Shown: positions 1 through 10,200 of the stretch, piece by piece
Layout of the letters: every line of letters starts with the position of its first letter
Numbering within the stretch: the first letter of the stretch is position 1
DNA from: Marinoscillum furvescens DSM 4134
GTDB lineage: Bacteria > Bacteroidota > Bacteroidia > Cytophagales > Cyclobacteriaceae
Reading direction: 5' to 3'
DNA length: 64,000 nt
Assembly: GCF_003386095.1 (NCBI RefSeq)
Contig: NZ_QREG01000004.1
Location: 284,929-348,928 of the forward strand
Program-made: the position numbers and the translations under genes
Notes under the pieces: model-generated
Databases searched by the model: none
Told to the model about the DNA's origin: nothing
What the model saw: the letters and a program-made list of their open reading frames with translations, nothing else

Positions 1-2438
1 ACAAAGCTAAAGCAGTTTTCGGGCTTGGTATCAGTGAAGTTTACTGCCGACACGTTGGCCATTTTCTGAATGGAAGTAGCGATTTTCTCCACCAGCTCCT
101 TTTGGTCCGTTTTGATGGTGAGCTCCAGCGCTTCTTTTGGCGAAAGCCCTTTGCTATTGCGCAGATTTCGGATGTTTGACGTGATTTCAAACAGCAGCTC
201 TGCAGCGCTCAGCACTTCCTTGTCGAATGGCTTTGCTTCTGGCCAGCTGGCCACTATGAGGTCATCGCCTGCATTGCGCTCGGCTATACCGTGCCAGATT
301 TCCTCCGTGATAAACGGCATGAAGGGATGCAGAAGCTTTACTACCTGCTCGTAAAACCCGATGGTCTTGTCATAAGTAGCCTGATCGATAGGTTGCTCAA
401 AACCCGGCTTGATCCACTCCAGATACCAGCTGCAGAAGTCATTCCACACAAGCTTGTACACGGTCATGAGTGCATCAGACAGTCGGTATTTGCTAAAGTG
501 ATCTTCCAGTTCGGCTTTGGCCTCCTGAAAACGGCTCTCGAACCACTCTACAGCGAGCTTGTTTTCGGCACTGGTCTCCGTAGCTTCCGTTTTCCAGCCT
601 TTTACCAGACGGAAGGCATTCCAGATTTTATTGGCAAAGTTTCGGCCTTGCTCCACAAGTTTTTCATCAAAAAGCAGGTCGTTGCCCGCAGGTGACGAAA
701 AGAGCATTCCCGTACGCACACCGTCAGCCCCGTACTGCGCGATCAGGTCCAGTGGATCTGGCGAGTTGCCCAGTGATTTGGACATCTTGCGGCGCTGCTT
801 GTCGCGCACGATACCGGTTAGGTATACGTTTTTAAACGGTTTGTCGCCTTTGTATTCGTATCCGGCTATGATCATACGTGCGACCCAGAAAAACAATATC
901 TCCGGTGCTGTTACGAGCGTATCCGTAGGGTAGAAGTAGTCCAACGCGGGGTTGGAGCCTTCTTTGATCTTGCCATTTTCCGCATCAAAGTGCTCGTCAT
1001 CAAAGCCATCAAATACCGCAAGTGGAAACAACCACGAAGATGCCCATGTGTCGAGCACGTCTTCGTCTTGCTTGAGGTCTGCGGCAGTCAGGGCGCTGTT
1101 GCCAGACTTTTCTTGAGCCAGGGTGAGGGCTTCTTCTGCGCTGGCAGCCACCACATAGTCGTCATCACCTTCACCGTAGTAGTAGGCTGGTATGCGTTGG
1201 CCCCACCAGAGCTGACGTGAGATACACCAGTCGCGCACGTTTTCCATCCAGTGGTTGTACGTGTTTTTAAACTTTGGAGGGTGTAGTAAAATCTCGTCTT
1301 CCATCACCACCTGGTGTGCAGTGCGGCTGATTTCTTTCATTTTGATGAACCACTGCAGCGAGAGCTTTGGCTCTACTACGGTATTGGTTCGTTCTGATCT
1401 ACCGATGCGGGTTTCAAATTCCTCTTCTTTTACCAGAATATCGGCAGCTTTCAGGTCTTTTACGATTTGCTTACGTACAGCAAATCGGTCCATACAAACA
1501 TACTTGTCTATGCCGCAGTTTTCATTGAGGGTGCCGTCCAGGTTGATGGTGTCGATCACCTCCAGGTTGTGGCGTTGGCCTATTTCATAGTCATTGGGGT
1601 CGTGTGCAGGAGTTACCTTAAGACAGCCCGTACCAAAGTCTAGCTCTACATAAGTATCCCCAATGATCGGGATCTCACGGTTTACGAAAGGCACGATGGC
1701 TTTTTTGCCGATCAGGTGTGCATGGCGTTCGTCGTTCGGGTTTACGGCAATGGCCGAATCTCCAAGGATTGTTTCCGGACGCACCGTAGCGATGGTCACA
1801 AACTCATCACTGTCTTTGATCTGGTATTTTACGTGGTAGAGTTTGGCCATTTCTCCACCCTCCTTATAGATCACCTCTTCATTAGAGAGTGCTGTTTTGG
1901 CTTCACAGTCCCAGTTGATCATGCGCAGGCCACGGTAGATGTAGCCTTTTTTGTACAGGTCGATAAACACCTTGATGACCCCATTGTAGTAGTTGTCATC
2001 CATGGTAAAGGCCGTACGGTCCCAGTCGCACGAAGCACCCAGCTTTTTGAGCTGTTCCAGGATGATGCCGCCATATTTTTCTTTCCACTCCCAGGCGTAT
2101 TTTAGGAATTCGTCACGGGAGAGGTTACTTTTTTTGATGCCTCTTTCGCGGAGCATGGCCACTACTTTGGCTTCTGTAGCAATAGACGCGTGATCCGTGC
2201 CCGGTACCCAGCATGCCTCTTTGCCTTCCATACGTGCTTTACGGATGAGTACGTCCTGTATGGTGTTGTTGAGCATGTGACCCATGTGGAGTACTCCGGT
2301 GACGTTTGGAGGGGGGATGACGATCGAGTAAGGCTCCTTATCAGGATTGACTTTTGCTTTGAAAAGTCCCTTGTCCATCCAGTGTTGATACCATTTATCC
2401 TCCGTTTGTGCCGGGTCGTATTTAGTAGAAAGCTCCAT
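1..2438 (-). CDS. valS: Valyl-tRNA synthetase, C-terminus cut by window edge
   Basis: Class I aminoacyl-tRNA synthetase that charges tRNA-Val in the cytoplasm. The minus-strand frame stays open from the ATG at 2438 to base 1, giving about 812 codons; family members are around 880 residues, so only the C-terminal coiled tail is missing. The N-terminus reads MELSTKYDP and the nucleotide-binding signature appears as PPPNVTGVLHMGH (HMGH at residues 51-54). The second signature KMSKS, followed by LGN, is at residues 551-555 (bases 788-774). It is monocistronic as far as can be seen and diverges from the MFS gene at 2604. The call is secure; only the C-terminus is unseen. Confidence 0.96.
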   Translation of the reverse strand, partial: MELSTKYDPAQTEDKWYQHWMDKGLFKAKVNPDKEPYSIVIPPPNVTGVLHMGHMLNNTIQDVLIRKARMEGKEACWVPGTDHASIATEAKVVAMLRERGIKKSNLSRDEFLKYAWEWKEKYGGIILEQLKKLGASCDWDRTAFTMDDNYYNGVIKVFIDLYKKGYIYRGLRMINWDCEAKTALSNEEVIYKEGGEMAKLYHVKYQIKDSDEFVTIATVRPETILGDSAIAVNPNDERHAHLIGKKAIVPFVNREIPIIGDTYVELDFGTGCLKVTPAHDPNDYEIGQRHNLEVIDTINLDGTLNENCGIDKYVCMDRFAVRKQIVKDLKAADILVKEEEFETRIGRSERTNTVVEPKLSLQWFIKMKEISRTAHQVVMEDEILLHPPKFKNTYNHWMENVRDWCISRQLWWGQRIPAYYYGEGDDDYVVAASAEEALTLAQEKSGNSALTAADLKQDEDVLDTWASSWLFPLAVFDGFDDEHFDAENGKIKEGSNPALDYFYPTDTLVTAPEILFFWVARMIIAGYEYKGDKPFKNVYLTGIVRDKQRRKMSKSLGNSPDPLDLIAQYGADGVRTGMLFSSPAGNDLLFDEKLVEQGRNFANKIWNAFRLVKGWKTEATETSAENKLAVEWFESRFQEAKAELEDHFSKYRLSDALMTVYKLVWNDFCSWYLEWIKPGFEQPIDQATYDKTIGFYEQVVKLLHPFMPFITEEIWHGIAERNAGDDLIVASWPEAKPFDKEVLSAAELLFEITSNIRNLRNSKGLSPKEALELTIKTDQKELVEKIATSIQKMANVSAVNFTDTKPENCFSF

Positions 2439-2603
2439 TGAAATAATGAGATTTTACTCCGTATATTGATTAGTGGGCAGCAAAGGTAGTTTTTTGAAGC
2501 CAATGTGCATGTGATTGGTCTTAAAGAAAATTTTCGGATATTAAATCCAAAGGGAAACCTGTGTACGTACTTGTATTAGTTCGATCATCAACTTTTTGAA
2601 ATT

Positions 2604-3731
2604 ATGAATTCTCAATCAACAGCAATTACAGCTCCAGCAAGTGCTGGTAGCACCAGCCAGGTACTTTGGAAACAACTTTTAAGCCTTACGCTGCTTTATG
2701 CCTCGGTCATCATCGGCTGGATCGCGTATTACAACTACCAGCCAAAGCTTTTAGAGGCATACAACTTTACTGACCTTACCCTGTTTTTATTTGTGACTCA
2801 GGGGATAATAATGGTGATTACGCCTCCTATAGCAGGGAGGCTGGGTGACCGCTTTCGCAAAAAGGCAGGCAAACGTCTTCCGATCATCTCGGCAGGAGTC
2901 AGCTTTGCAGCCATGATTTTTATGGCTACAGCCTTTACCTTATTTACAGAGCCCGGACCTATTTTTCGATGGATACTGCCAGGCCTTATCACACTGTGGT
3001 TGTTTTCCATGGCTTTGTTCACCAGTCCTGCTATCTCCACCATCGAGTTGTTTGTGCCCGTGAAGCGTCTGCCTACTGCTATGGCATTATTGACCATTGT
3101 ATATGGGTTGCTATACTCTGTAGAGCCGGTTATTGTAGATATCATTGATTTTCTAGGTGCCCCGCTTACGTTTGTGGTAGGCGGTGTAGCGGTGTTTTTG
3201 AGCGGTATGCTCATGAACAAAAACACCAAAATAGTCACCGACAAGCCTAAGAAAACGGAGCTGGCCAAATCAGACTACACTTATGCCTTTGTGCTGGGTA
3301 TGGCACTTGGCCTGGCTACTACCGTGATGTTTAACCTCTTTCCAGAGTGGTTTGCTGAGCAAAACTTTCGGTTGTTTGGCGTAGGTGGAGATGCCATCAT
3401 TTCGATCATCCTGGCGGCAGTGGCCATACTCTCTTTGCCGATCAGTAAGTATGCGGAGAGCCGGTCGGTCTACCTGACCATCTTGCTAGCTATTGTAGCT
3501 ACCGTTGCCATAGTTGCTGGTCTTTACTTTTCGAGCAGTGCTATTCTGACTACTTTACTATTGTTACTCTTTGCCACTAGCTATGCCTTGATGTCTGTGA
3601 GCTTTTTGCCCCTGGCACTCACTGTAGTGAAAGACAGCCACAAGGTGTTTGGAGTAGGTATTTTCTTTGCAGGCTTTGAGTTGCCAAACGGAATATTGGA
3701 AGCCTTTTTGGTAGCGCAGGGTAATTTCTAG
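2604..3731 (+). CDS. MFS transporter, SLC45/GPH-like
   Basis: A 375-residue integral membrane protein with about ten hydrophobic segments. After the second segment comes a loop reading GRLGDRFRKKAGKRLP, which is the MFS signature between TM2 and TM3 (G-x-L-G-D-R-x-G/R-R). The overall look, including the long N-terminal lead rich in Ser/Ala, resembles SLC45/GPH-type sugar transporters, but no substrate can be read from the sequence. It is shorter than a typical 12-TM member (about 400-450 residues). It stands alone, diverging from valS, with 70 bp before fahA. The ATG at 2604 follows an A/T-rich leader with no clear Shine-Dalgarno, as usual in this phylum. Confidence 0.8.
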   Translation: MNSQSTAITAPASAGSTSQVLWKQLLSLTLLYASVIIGWIAYYNYQPKLLEAYNFTDLTLFLFVTQGIIMVITPPIAGRLGDRFRKKAGKRLPIISAGVSFAAMIFMATAFTLFTEPGPIFRWILPGLITLWLFSMALFTSPAISTIELFVPVKRLPTAMALLTIVYGLLYSVEPVIVDIIDFLGAPLTFVVGGVAVFLSGMLMNKNTKIVTDKPKKTELAKSDYTYAFVLGMALGLATTVMFNLFPEWFAEQNFRLFGVGGDAIISIILAAVAILSLPISKYAESRSVYLTILLAIVATVAIVAGLYFSSSAILTTLLLLLFATSYALMSVSFLPLALTVVKDSHKVFGVGIFFAGFELPNGILEAFLVAQGNF

Positions 3732-3801
3732 TCGATTTTTGAGAAAACGAAAGTAACCATCTATCATTGCAGCTGTTACTACAAATAAACAGCAGCAATA
3801 T

Positions 3802-5073
3802 ATGATCAAGGCAAATAACCCCGAATTATCGTCTTGGATCGAAGTACCAGCAGGTTCTGATTTCCCAATCCAGAATCTGCCTTTTGGTATTTTCAAGACC
3901 AAATCCATTTCTCCTCGAGCAGCCACCGCAATAGGTGATTTTGTCGTGGACCTTCATTCCCTTCATGAGTATGGCTTTTTTGCCGGGATAGCTCTCCCAA
4001 AAGATGTGTTTGCGCATGCAACCCTCAACTACTTCATCAGCTTGGGTAAGGAAACTACTGGAGCGGTTCGTGAGCGACTTTCTGAGCTCCTTCAATCGGA
4101 CAATGCTGAGCTGAGAGATCAGCCCGAGGCACGTGAAAAGGCCTTTTATCGTCAAGCTGAGGTGGAAATGCTTCTGCCTGTGAAAGTAGGCGATTATACG
4201 GATTTTTACTCTAGCGAACAGCATGCCTTTAATGTGGGAAGCATGTTTAGAGATCCTGACAATGCGCTGCTTCCCAACTGGAAGCACATTCCAGTAGGCT
4301 ATCATGGGCGTGCGAGTAGTATCGTGGTGTCAGGTGTAGACATTCGCCGACCGAAAGGCCAGACCCTGGAGCCAGGTGCTGATGCGCCTACTTTTGGACC
4401 TACCAAAAGACTTGATTTTGAATTGGAAATGGCGTTTATAACCGGGAAGGCTACGCAGATGGGTGATTCCATTTCGGTGAATGAGGCTGAAGATTACATC
4501 TTTGGATTCAGTCTTTTTAACGACTGGTCGGCTCGTGATGTGCAAAAGTGGGAGTACGTGCCATTGGGGCCATTTCTGGCGAAAAATTTTGCTTCTTCAA
4601 TTTCCCCATGGATCGTAACGCTCGATGCGCTGGATCCTTTCCGCGTGCCCGGTCCGAAGCAGGACCCGAAGGTGCTGCCGTATTTGGAGTACTCGGGAGA
4701 CAAAAACTTTGACATCAACCTGGAAGTGCTGATACAGCCTGAAAACGCTGACGCCAAGCGCGTTTCATTGAGTAATTTCAAATACATGTACTGGAACATC
4801 GCCCAGCAGCTGGCACACCATACGGTAAACGGCTGCAACATCAATGTAGGCGACATGTATGCCAGTGGTACCATCAGCGGGCCTACACCAGATTCCTATG
4901 GCAGTATGCTAGAGCTGGCATGGAAAGGCACCAAGCCAGTGCCCATGCCCGACGGTACCGAGCGGAAGTTTATCCATGATGGAGATACAGTGATTATGAG
5001 AGGATTTGCAGAGAAAGATGGAGTACGGATAGGCTTCGGTGAAGTGAAAACGAAAGTTTTACCTGCTACTTAA
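3802..5073 (+). CDS. fahA: Fumarylacetoacetase
   Basis: Last enzyme of tyrosine/homogentisate degradation: it hydrolyses fumarylacetoacetate to fumarate and acetoacetate. The 423-residue length matches the family. Visible active-site elements are the metal-binding and general-base segment DFYSSEQHAFNVG (Asp, His), the metal ligands in FELEMAF (two Glu), and NDWSARDVQKWEYVPLGPF with the second Asp. An N-terminal FAA domain precedes the hydrolase domain. The next gene, a flavin-reductase-like protein, starts 8 bp after its stop, so the two are probably co-transcribed. The pterin cluster further on (17.3 kb) could supply tetrahydrobiopterin to an aromatic hydroxylase of the same pathway, but that hydroxylase is not in the window. 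Confidence 0.95.
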   Translation: MIKANNPELSSWIEVPAGSDFPIQNLPFGIFKTKSISPRAATAIGDFVVDLHSLHEYGFFAGIALPKDVFAHATLNYFISLGKETTGAVRERLSELLQSDNAELRDQPEAREKAFYRQAEVEMLLPVKVGDYTDFYSSEQHAFNVGSMFRDPDNALLPNWKHIPVGYHGRASSIVVSGVDIRRPKGQTLEPGADAPTFGPTKRLDFELEMAFITGKATQMGDSISVNEAEDYIFGFSLFNDWSARDVQKWEYVPLGPFLAKNFASSISPWIVTLDALDPFRVPGPKQDPKVLPYLEYSGDKNFDINLEVLIQPENADAKRVSLSNFKYMYWNIAQQLAHHTVNGCNINVGDMYASGTISGPTPDSYGSMLELAWKGTKPVPMPDGTERKFIHDGDTVIMRGFAEKDGVRIGFGEVKTKVLPAT

Positions 5074-5081
5074 AAAAATCC

Positions 5082-5972
5082 ATGAAAAGTTTTTTACCCA
5101 AAGAGCTGCCCACCCCCCAGCTGCATCAATTGCTACTGGGTACAGTGGCACCACGTCCCATCGCTTTTGCCAGCACAGTGAGTAAGTCTGGTGAGGTGAA
5201 CCTGAGTCCGTTTTCTTTTTTTAACGTATTCAGTGCACATCCGCCGATCATGATTTTTTCGCCGGCCAGGCGTGTACGTGACAATACTACCAAGCATACA
5301 CTGGAAAATGTGCTGGAGGTACCCGAAGTGACGATCAATATCGTGAACTATGACATGGTGCAGCAGATGTCGCTAGCCAGCACAGAGTATGATCGTGGAG
5401 TAAACGAATTTGAAAAGGCGGGCTTTACGGCCCAAAAATCCGATCTGGTAACTCCCCCGTGGGTAGCCGAGGCCCCGGCAGCTTATGAGTGTAAAGTGAT
5501 AGAGGTGAAGCCACTAGGCGAAGAAGGTGGTGCCGGAAACCTCGTGATCTGTGAAGTGCTTAAGCTCCATATTGCAGAGGAGGTTTTTACAGATAACAAA
5601 GTAGACCCGGCACAGCTAGATGCTGTAGCCCGCATGGGAGGGGACTGGTACTGCCGGGCACAGGGCGATGCACTGTTTGAAGTAGCCAAGCCACTGCGGA
5701 CCAAGGGTATAGGCGTTGATCAGATACCTCCGAGCATTCGAAACAGTCGGGTGCTGACAGGAAATGACCTGGGTATGCTGGGCAATGTGGAGCAGCTGCC
5801 TACGGAAGAAGAAGTAGCTAATTTTGCTGCCGAGCCCGAAGTAAGTGCGATACTGGAATATGCCGACCATGAGCCCGATCGCATTCAAACGGAGCTACAC
5901 AAACTAGCCTCCAATTACTTGAAGTACAATGATCCAATAGGTGCCTGGAAGGTGCTTTTGCAGGAATATTGA
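5082..5972 (+). CDS. Flavin reductase-like (FMN-binding split barrel) protein
   Basis: A 296-residue protein of the DIM6/NTAB flavin reductase family. The first ~180 residues form the FMN-binding split barrel, with the characteristic run TVAPRPIAFASTVSKSG and NLSPFSFFNVFSAHPP, which binds FMN phosphate and backbone. A further C-terminal extension of about 90 acidic residues has no motif I recognise. It is translated 8 bp downstream of fahA, suggesting a role in the same aromatic-acid pathway, perhaps as an accessory reductase or decarboxylase-like protein. The substrate is unknown. A G+C-rich hairpin without a T-tract follows the stop. Confidence 0.85.
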   Translation: MKSFLPKELPTPQLHQLLLGTVAPRPIAFASTVSKSGEVNLSPFSFFNVFSAHPPIMIFSPARRVRDNTTKHTLENVLEVPEVTINIVNYDMVQQMSLASTEYDRGVNEFEKAGFTAQKSDLVTPPWVAEAPAAYECKVIEVKPLGEEGGAGNLVICEVLKLHIAEEVFTDNKVDPAQLDAVARMGGDWYCRAQGDALFEVAKPLRTKGIGVDQIPPSIRNSRVLTGNDLGMLGNVEQLPTEEEVANFAAEPEVSAILEYADHEPDRIQTELHKLASNYLKYNDPIGAWKVLLQEY

Positions 5973-5978
5973 GGAAAA

Positions 5979-6001
5979 GGCCTGCGCAAACTGGGCAGGC
6001 C
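5979..6001. other. Hairpin after flavin-reductase gene
   Basis: GGCCTGC and GCAGGCC arms separated by nine bases, starting 6 bp past the stop. No T-run follows, so it may be an mRNA 3'-end stabiliser or weak terminator. The rest of the 220-bp gap before the PorP gene shows no gene. Confidence 0.35.
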
Positions 6002-6192
6002 ACTCACCGAATACCTCATAGTAGGTAGTGCATCTCTTCGAAAATTTGGAGAATTTTAAGGTATGCTATCGGCAGCCACAAGAAAAATGTTGCCTTTGGC
6101 AAAATCATAGGGGTAGGGAGTAGTTGTTCCTGATCGTTGTAAGAGTGGGACAACTATATTTACCGCTAAGTAGGCCTAACCAAATTGTGAGA

Positions 6193-7194
6193 ATGAGAAA
6201 GTTGCTTTTAATGCTTGCGCTTGCGGCAGTGTCGTGGGAGGTGCAAGCACAGGATATCCGATTTACCCAGTTTTATCAGGCACCGATTTACCTCAATCCG
6301 GCCTTTACCGGCGCTACCGGAATGGCTCGCGTAGGTACCAACTACCGCAAGCAGGGTTCAGCCAATGAGTCTTCGTTTAAAACTCATTCGGCCTATGCAG
6401 ATTACTATTTCAAAGACTTTTATGCCAGCGCAGGAGTGCTCCTTTTGTCAGATCAGGATGAGTTCAATGGCTTTTTTACGCGCACAGTCGCCTTGCCGAT
6501 TAGCTATGACTTTTCGGTAACTAAAAATATAACTGTAAAGCCTGCGCTTCAAGGTTCGTTTTCTCAACAAGGGATAGATTTTAGCCACTTTCTCTTTTCT
6601 GATCAGATCGATAATGAAGGTAACGTCTCAGGTGGCAGCAATGAGCCCCTCGCGGTAAATGACCAAATCAGCTACTACGATGTGGCCTTTGGTGTGCTTA
6701 CTTTCGGTAAGCAATGGTGGTTTGGCTATGGCATGCACAACCTGCTGCAAAACAACGTGTCGTTTGTAGAAGGAGGGGAGGCTACATTGCCAATACGCTA
6801 CTCTGTACATGGCGGGTACACCATCAAGCTGGATAAAACCCGCAGAAAGTCAGCGCCAGTGAAAACCATGATGCCCACCTTTAGCTACATCTCACAGGGA
6901 GGTTTTTCACAATTGGATGCGGGAGTGATTTTTCAATTAGAACCGCTGATTTTTGGAGCGCTATACAGAGGTATTCCCAACCCTACTTATGATGGTGATT
7001 ATTCAGCCATTTCGTGGGTGGTGGGAGTGAGCAAGTTTGATATTTCTGTAGGCTACAGCTATGACATGCCTCTGGATAATGCTACGCAGCCCGGGGGTAT
7101 TCATGAGATTTCGCTCACCTTTTTGTTTGACCCCACAGACCCCAATGCTACGCCACGTTCGGCAAAACGTCTGAAATGTCCACTTCCCTACTAA
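6193..7194 (+). CDS. PorP/SprF family type IX secretion membrane protein
   Basis: A 333-residue outer-membrane protein of the PorP/SprF family, which in Bacteroidota binds or helps deliver the large adhesin encoded next door through the type IX secretion system. The start is set at the ATG at 6193 because it begins a clean signal peptide (MRKLLLMLALAAVSWEVQAQ) directly before the family hallmark DIRFTQFYQAPIYLNPAFTG. A TTG-started extension upstream (6124) has no signal character. The C-terminal half is made of alternating beta-strand patterns, ending in a beta-signal-like SLTFLFDP followed by a short tail. The adhesin gene starts 17 bp past its stop, the usual SprF-SprB order reversed in naming but equal in logic. 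Confidence 0.9.
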   Translation: MRKLLLMLALAAVSWEVQAQDIRFTQFYQAPIYLNPAFTGATGMARVGTNYRKQGSANESSFKTHSAYADYYFKDFYASAGVLLLSDQDEFNGFFTRTVALPISYDFSVTKNITVKPALQGSFSQQGIDFSHFLFSDQIDNEGNVSGGSNEPLAVNDQISYYDVAFGVLTFGKQWWFGYGMHNLLQNNVSFVEGGEATLPIRYSVHGGYTIKLDKTRRKSAPVKTMMPTFSYISQGGFSQLDAGVIFQLEPLIFGALYRGIPNPTYDGDYSAISWVVGVSKFDISVGYSYDMPLDNATQPGGIHEISLTFLFDPTDPNATPRSAKRLKCPLPY

Positions 7195-7211
7195 CCGAAA
7201 AGCTGTCCAAG

Positions 7212-10200
7212 ATGAAGAAATTAATACCACTTCTTTTGATAATCCTGTCTTTTGGAGCTCATGCCCAAGACTGGAATTTTAGCCTTACTGTTACCAACGA
7301 AACGTGTTATGATGCAGGGGATGGCTCCATAGATATAACTATGTCTGGAAATATCAGCGGGTTCAATTTTACCTGGTCTGTAGCGGATTCCAGTGATTTA
7401 GCCACGCCAATAGCTACTGGATCGGTTGGCTCTTCCAGCCCTGATCTAAAGGAGTTTTTACCTGACGGAGGCTATGCCGTGACGATCACTAAAGATCTTA
7501 GCACCGAAGAGCGAACCAAAGGAGCAGTGGTGGGAGGCTCTACTACCGCACTGACGGTGACCAAAACGATTGTCCAGCAAAATATCTGTGCCGGGGATGC
7601 TTCCGGGGAAGTGCAAGCGTCTGCTAGTGGTGGCACACCACCTTATGAATATGGACTTGGCTTTGGTGCTGGTGCCGTGACACCAAACTATACGGGTGGT
7701 TTTACGGATAATGGTGGTTTGTTTGAAAACCTGGCTGCAGCTACTTATCGGGTGTTTGTTCGCGATGCATATGGGTGCGATGTAGGTAATACGGGCGGTG
7801 ACTTTCAGATCACGCAGCCTAGTAGTATCCAGATACAGTACGATACCATCAACGCCAACTGTAATAACGAGGCGGGTCTCATAGAAATCACCTCTATAGC
7901 TGGTGGTACACCTTTCGATCCGGGGGCCGCAGGTCCGTTCAATTACACGGTGGAGTGGTTTGATGCAGACGGTACACAATTAACCGGTTTTGATAATGAA
8001 GCAGCACTGAATGGATTGGATTCGGGGGAGTACAGCGTGACGATTACCGATAAAAATGGCTGTACAGGGGTGCAGGAGTTTCAGATATTCAAAGGCTTTA
8101 ACCTGGAAGTCAACAGCTTTACCAATATAAGCTGTACCAATGCAGAAGATGGAGAAATTCAGGTGCGCCTGGACACGGATTCTCAAGATGATGAGGCCCC
8201 ATTTTCCTTGCGCATTTACGATGGAAACGACCAGGAAATCGTTCCTCAAAGAAAAACAGGAATTGAAGCTGGGAATACTAGTTTTTCAGGCTTAGGTCCT
8301 GATACCTATCGAATAGAAGCCGAAGGCAATACCGGATGTGTGCTAGAGGTCTCCCAGGAACTTACTGAGCCAAGTGCTCCCAAACTGGATAGTGCTACCA
8401 TGTCACCAGTTATTTGTAGAACCGAGTCTACGGGCTCCATCACGTTTTATGCTTCTGGAGGCACAGGTAATTATCGCTATTCAGTAGATGGTGGGGCCAA
8501 TTACTACACTTCACCTACTATATCTGGCATTACTGCTGGTACGTATGATCTCTGGATTCAGGATGATAACAATTGCCCTGTAGATGTGGCAGATATCACA
8601 GTGACTGAGCCACTGAAAGAATGGGGGCTGGTAGAAGTCAGTCAATCCGATATTACCTGCAATGGAGCGGGCAATGGGTCGTATACTTTCGAATTTGATA
8701 CCTCCAAGGACACCGATCCCGTGGTGGAGGATGACAACATCGTATGGAAAGATCGTGATTCGGGTGAAGTGATTGCTACTGGTGTGTTTCAAAAAGATGA
8801 CCTGGAAGAAGGTGCCTACCGGATAGAAGTCACGGCCAATTCAGGTTGCTATCGGGAATTGAACTTTGATATTTCAGAACCAGCAGCTTTGGAAATTCTT
8901 GGAGATGATCCGCAGTTTGAATGTCCGGCTTCCCTAAGCTCGGCGCCCACAGAAATCAATGTGAACGTTACTGGCGGAACTTCTCCCTATACCTTCGAAT
9001 GGAAGAAAAATGGTGGCGCTCTTTCTGGGGAATCGGCCTCTAATACGGCAACTAGCTCCACTTTGAGCAACATCAGCGATGATCTTACTTATACGGTGAT
9101 CGTGACCGATGGAAATGGGTGTGATACCACGCGCTCGTTCAATATCTCCATTCCTGCGGAAATCGAGATTACGCTGGAGTCGGCTATCACGGTGGCCTGT
9201 AAAGGAGAGCTTACGGGAGCTATCGATATGAGTGTCACCGGTGGTACGCCACTGAGTAGTGGAGCCTATAATTTTGACTGGTCCAAAGATGGCTCCAGCG
9301 GATACGCCTTCACTGAAGACCTTTCAGATCTGGGGCCAGGGGAGTATCAGCTGACTGTACGAGACCTCAATGACTGTGAGCAGGTAGCCGATACGGTGAT
9401 AGAAATCACTGAGCCAGCGACTACCTATGAAATCACTGGCACGGTGACCAATGTGGTGTGTAATGGGGATGCCAATGGCAGCATAGACGTCACCATCGAT
9501 CGGGATGCGGGAGATGCTCACCCCGATATCAAAAGCAACATTACCTGGACAAAAGACGGGGTAGCTTTCCCGGAAGGCAATGGTCGCAGGGACCTCACTG
9601 GATTGGCACCTGGTGAGTATGTGATCACTACCGAGGATGAGGTTTATGGATGTGTGAAAAGCAAGACGTTTACCGTGGTGGAGTTTTCAGAGTTGCTATT
9701 GGCTTCCAGTAGTACTCAAAATGAATGCTTCAATGATGCCAACGGAGAAATATCCATAGCACCATCAGGCGGCTACCTGGCAGGCGGCTCTTCCTATCAG
9801 GTGCGCTGGTACAAAAACAATGTGCTGGATGCCAGCAACAATGACGCCCTCACGTATAGCAGCCTTACTGACGGTACTTACCGGGTAGAAGTTACTGATG
9901 ATATGGGTTGTGAAAAATCCGAAACCATTAAGCTACAGTCTCCTGATGAGTTGGTGGCGACTGCAAGTATTACCCATGTGGCATGTAAGGGAGAGAGCAC
10001 AGGAGCACTAGATGTGACTATAACAGGTGGTGTTACACCTTATGAATTGGCCTGGACCAAAGATGGTGCTACGTTGGCTACAGTAGACGAAGACCTGAGT
10101 GACCTGGAAGCCGGTGCTTATGCACTCACCATTACGGATGCGAATGATTGCGTATCGGATACTTATACGTTTAATGTTACAGAGCCGTCCACCACCTATA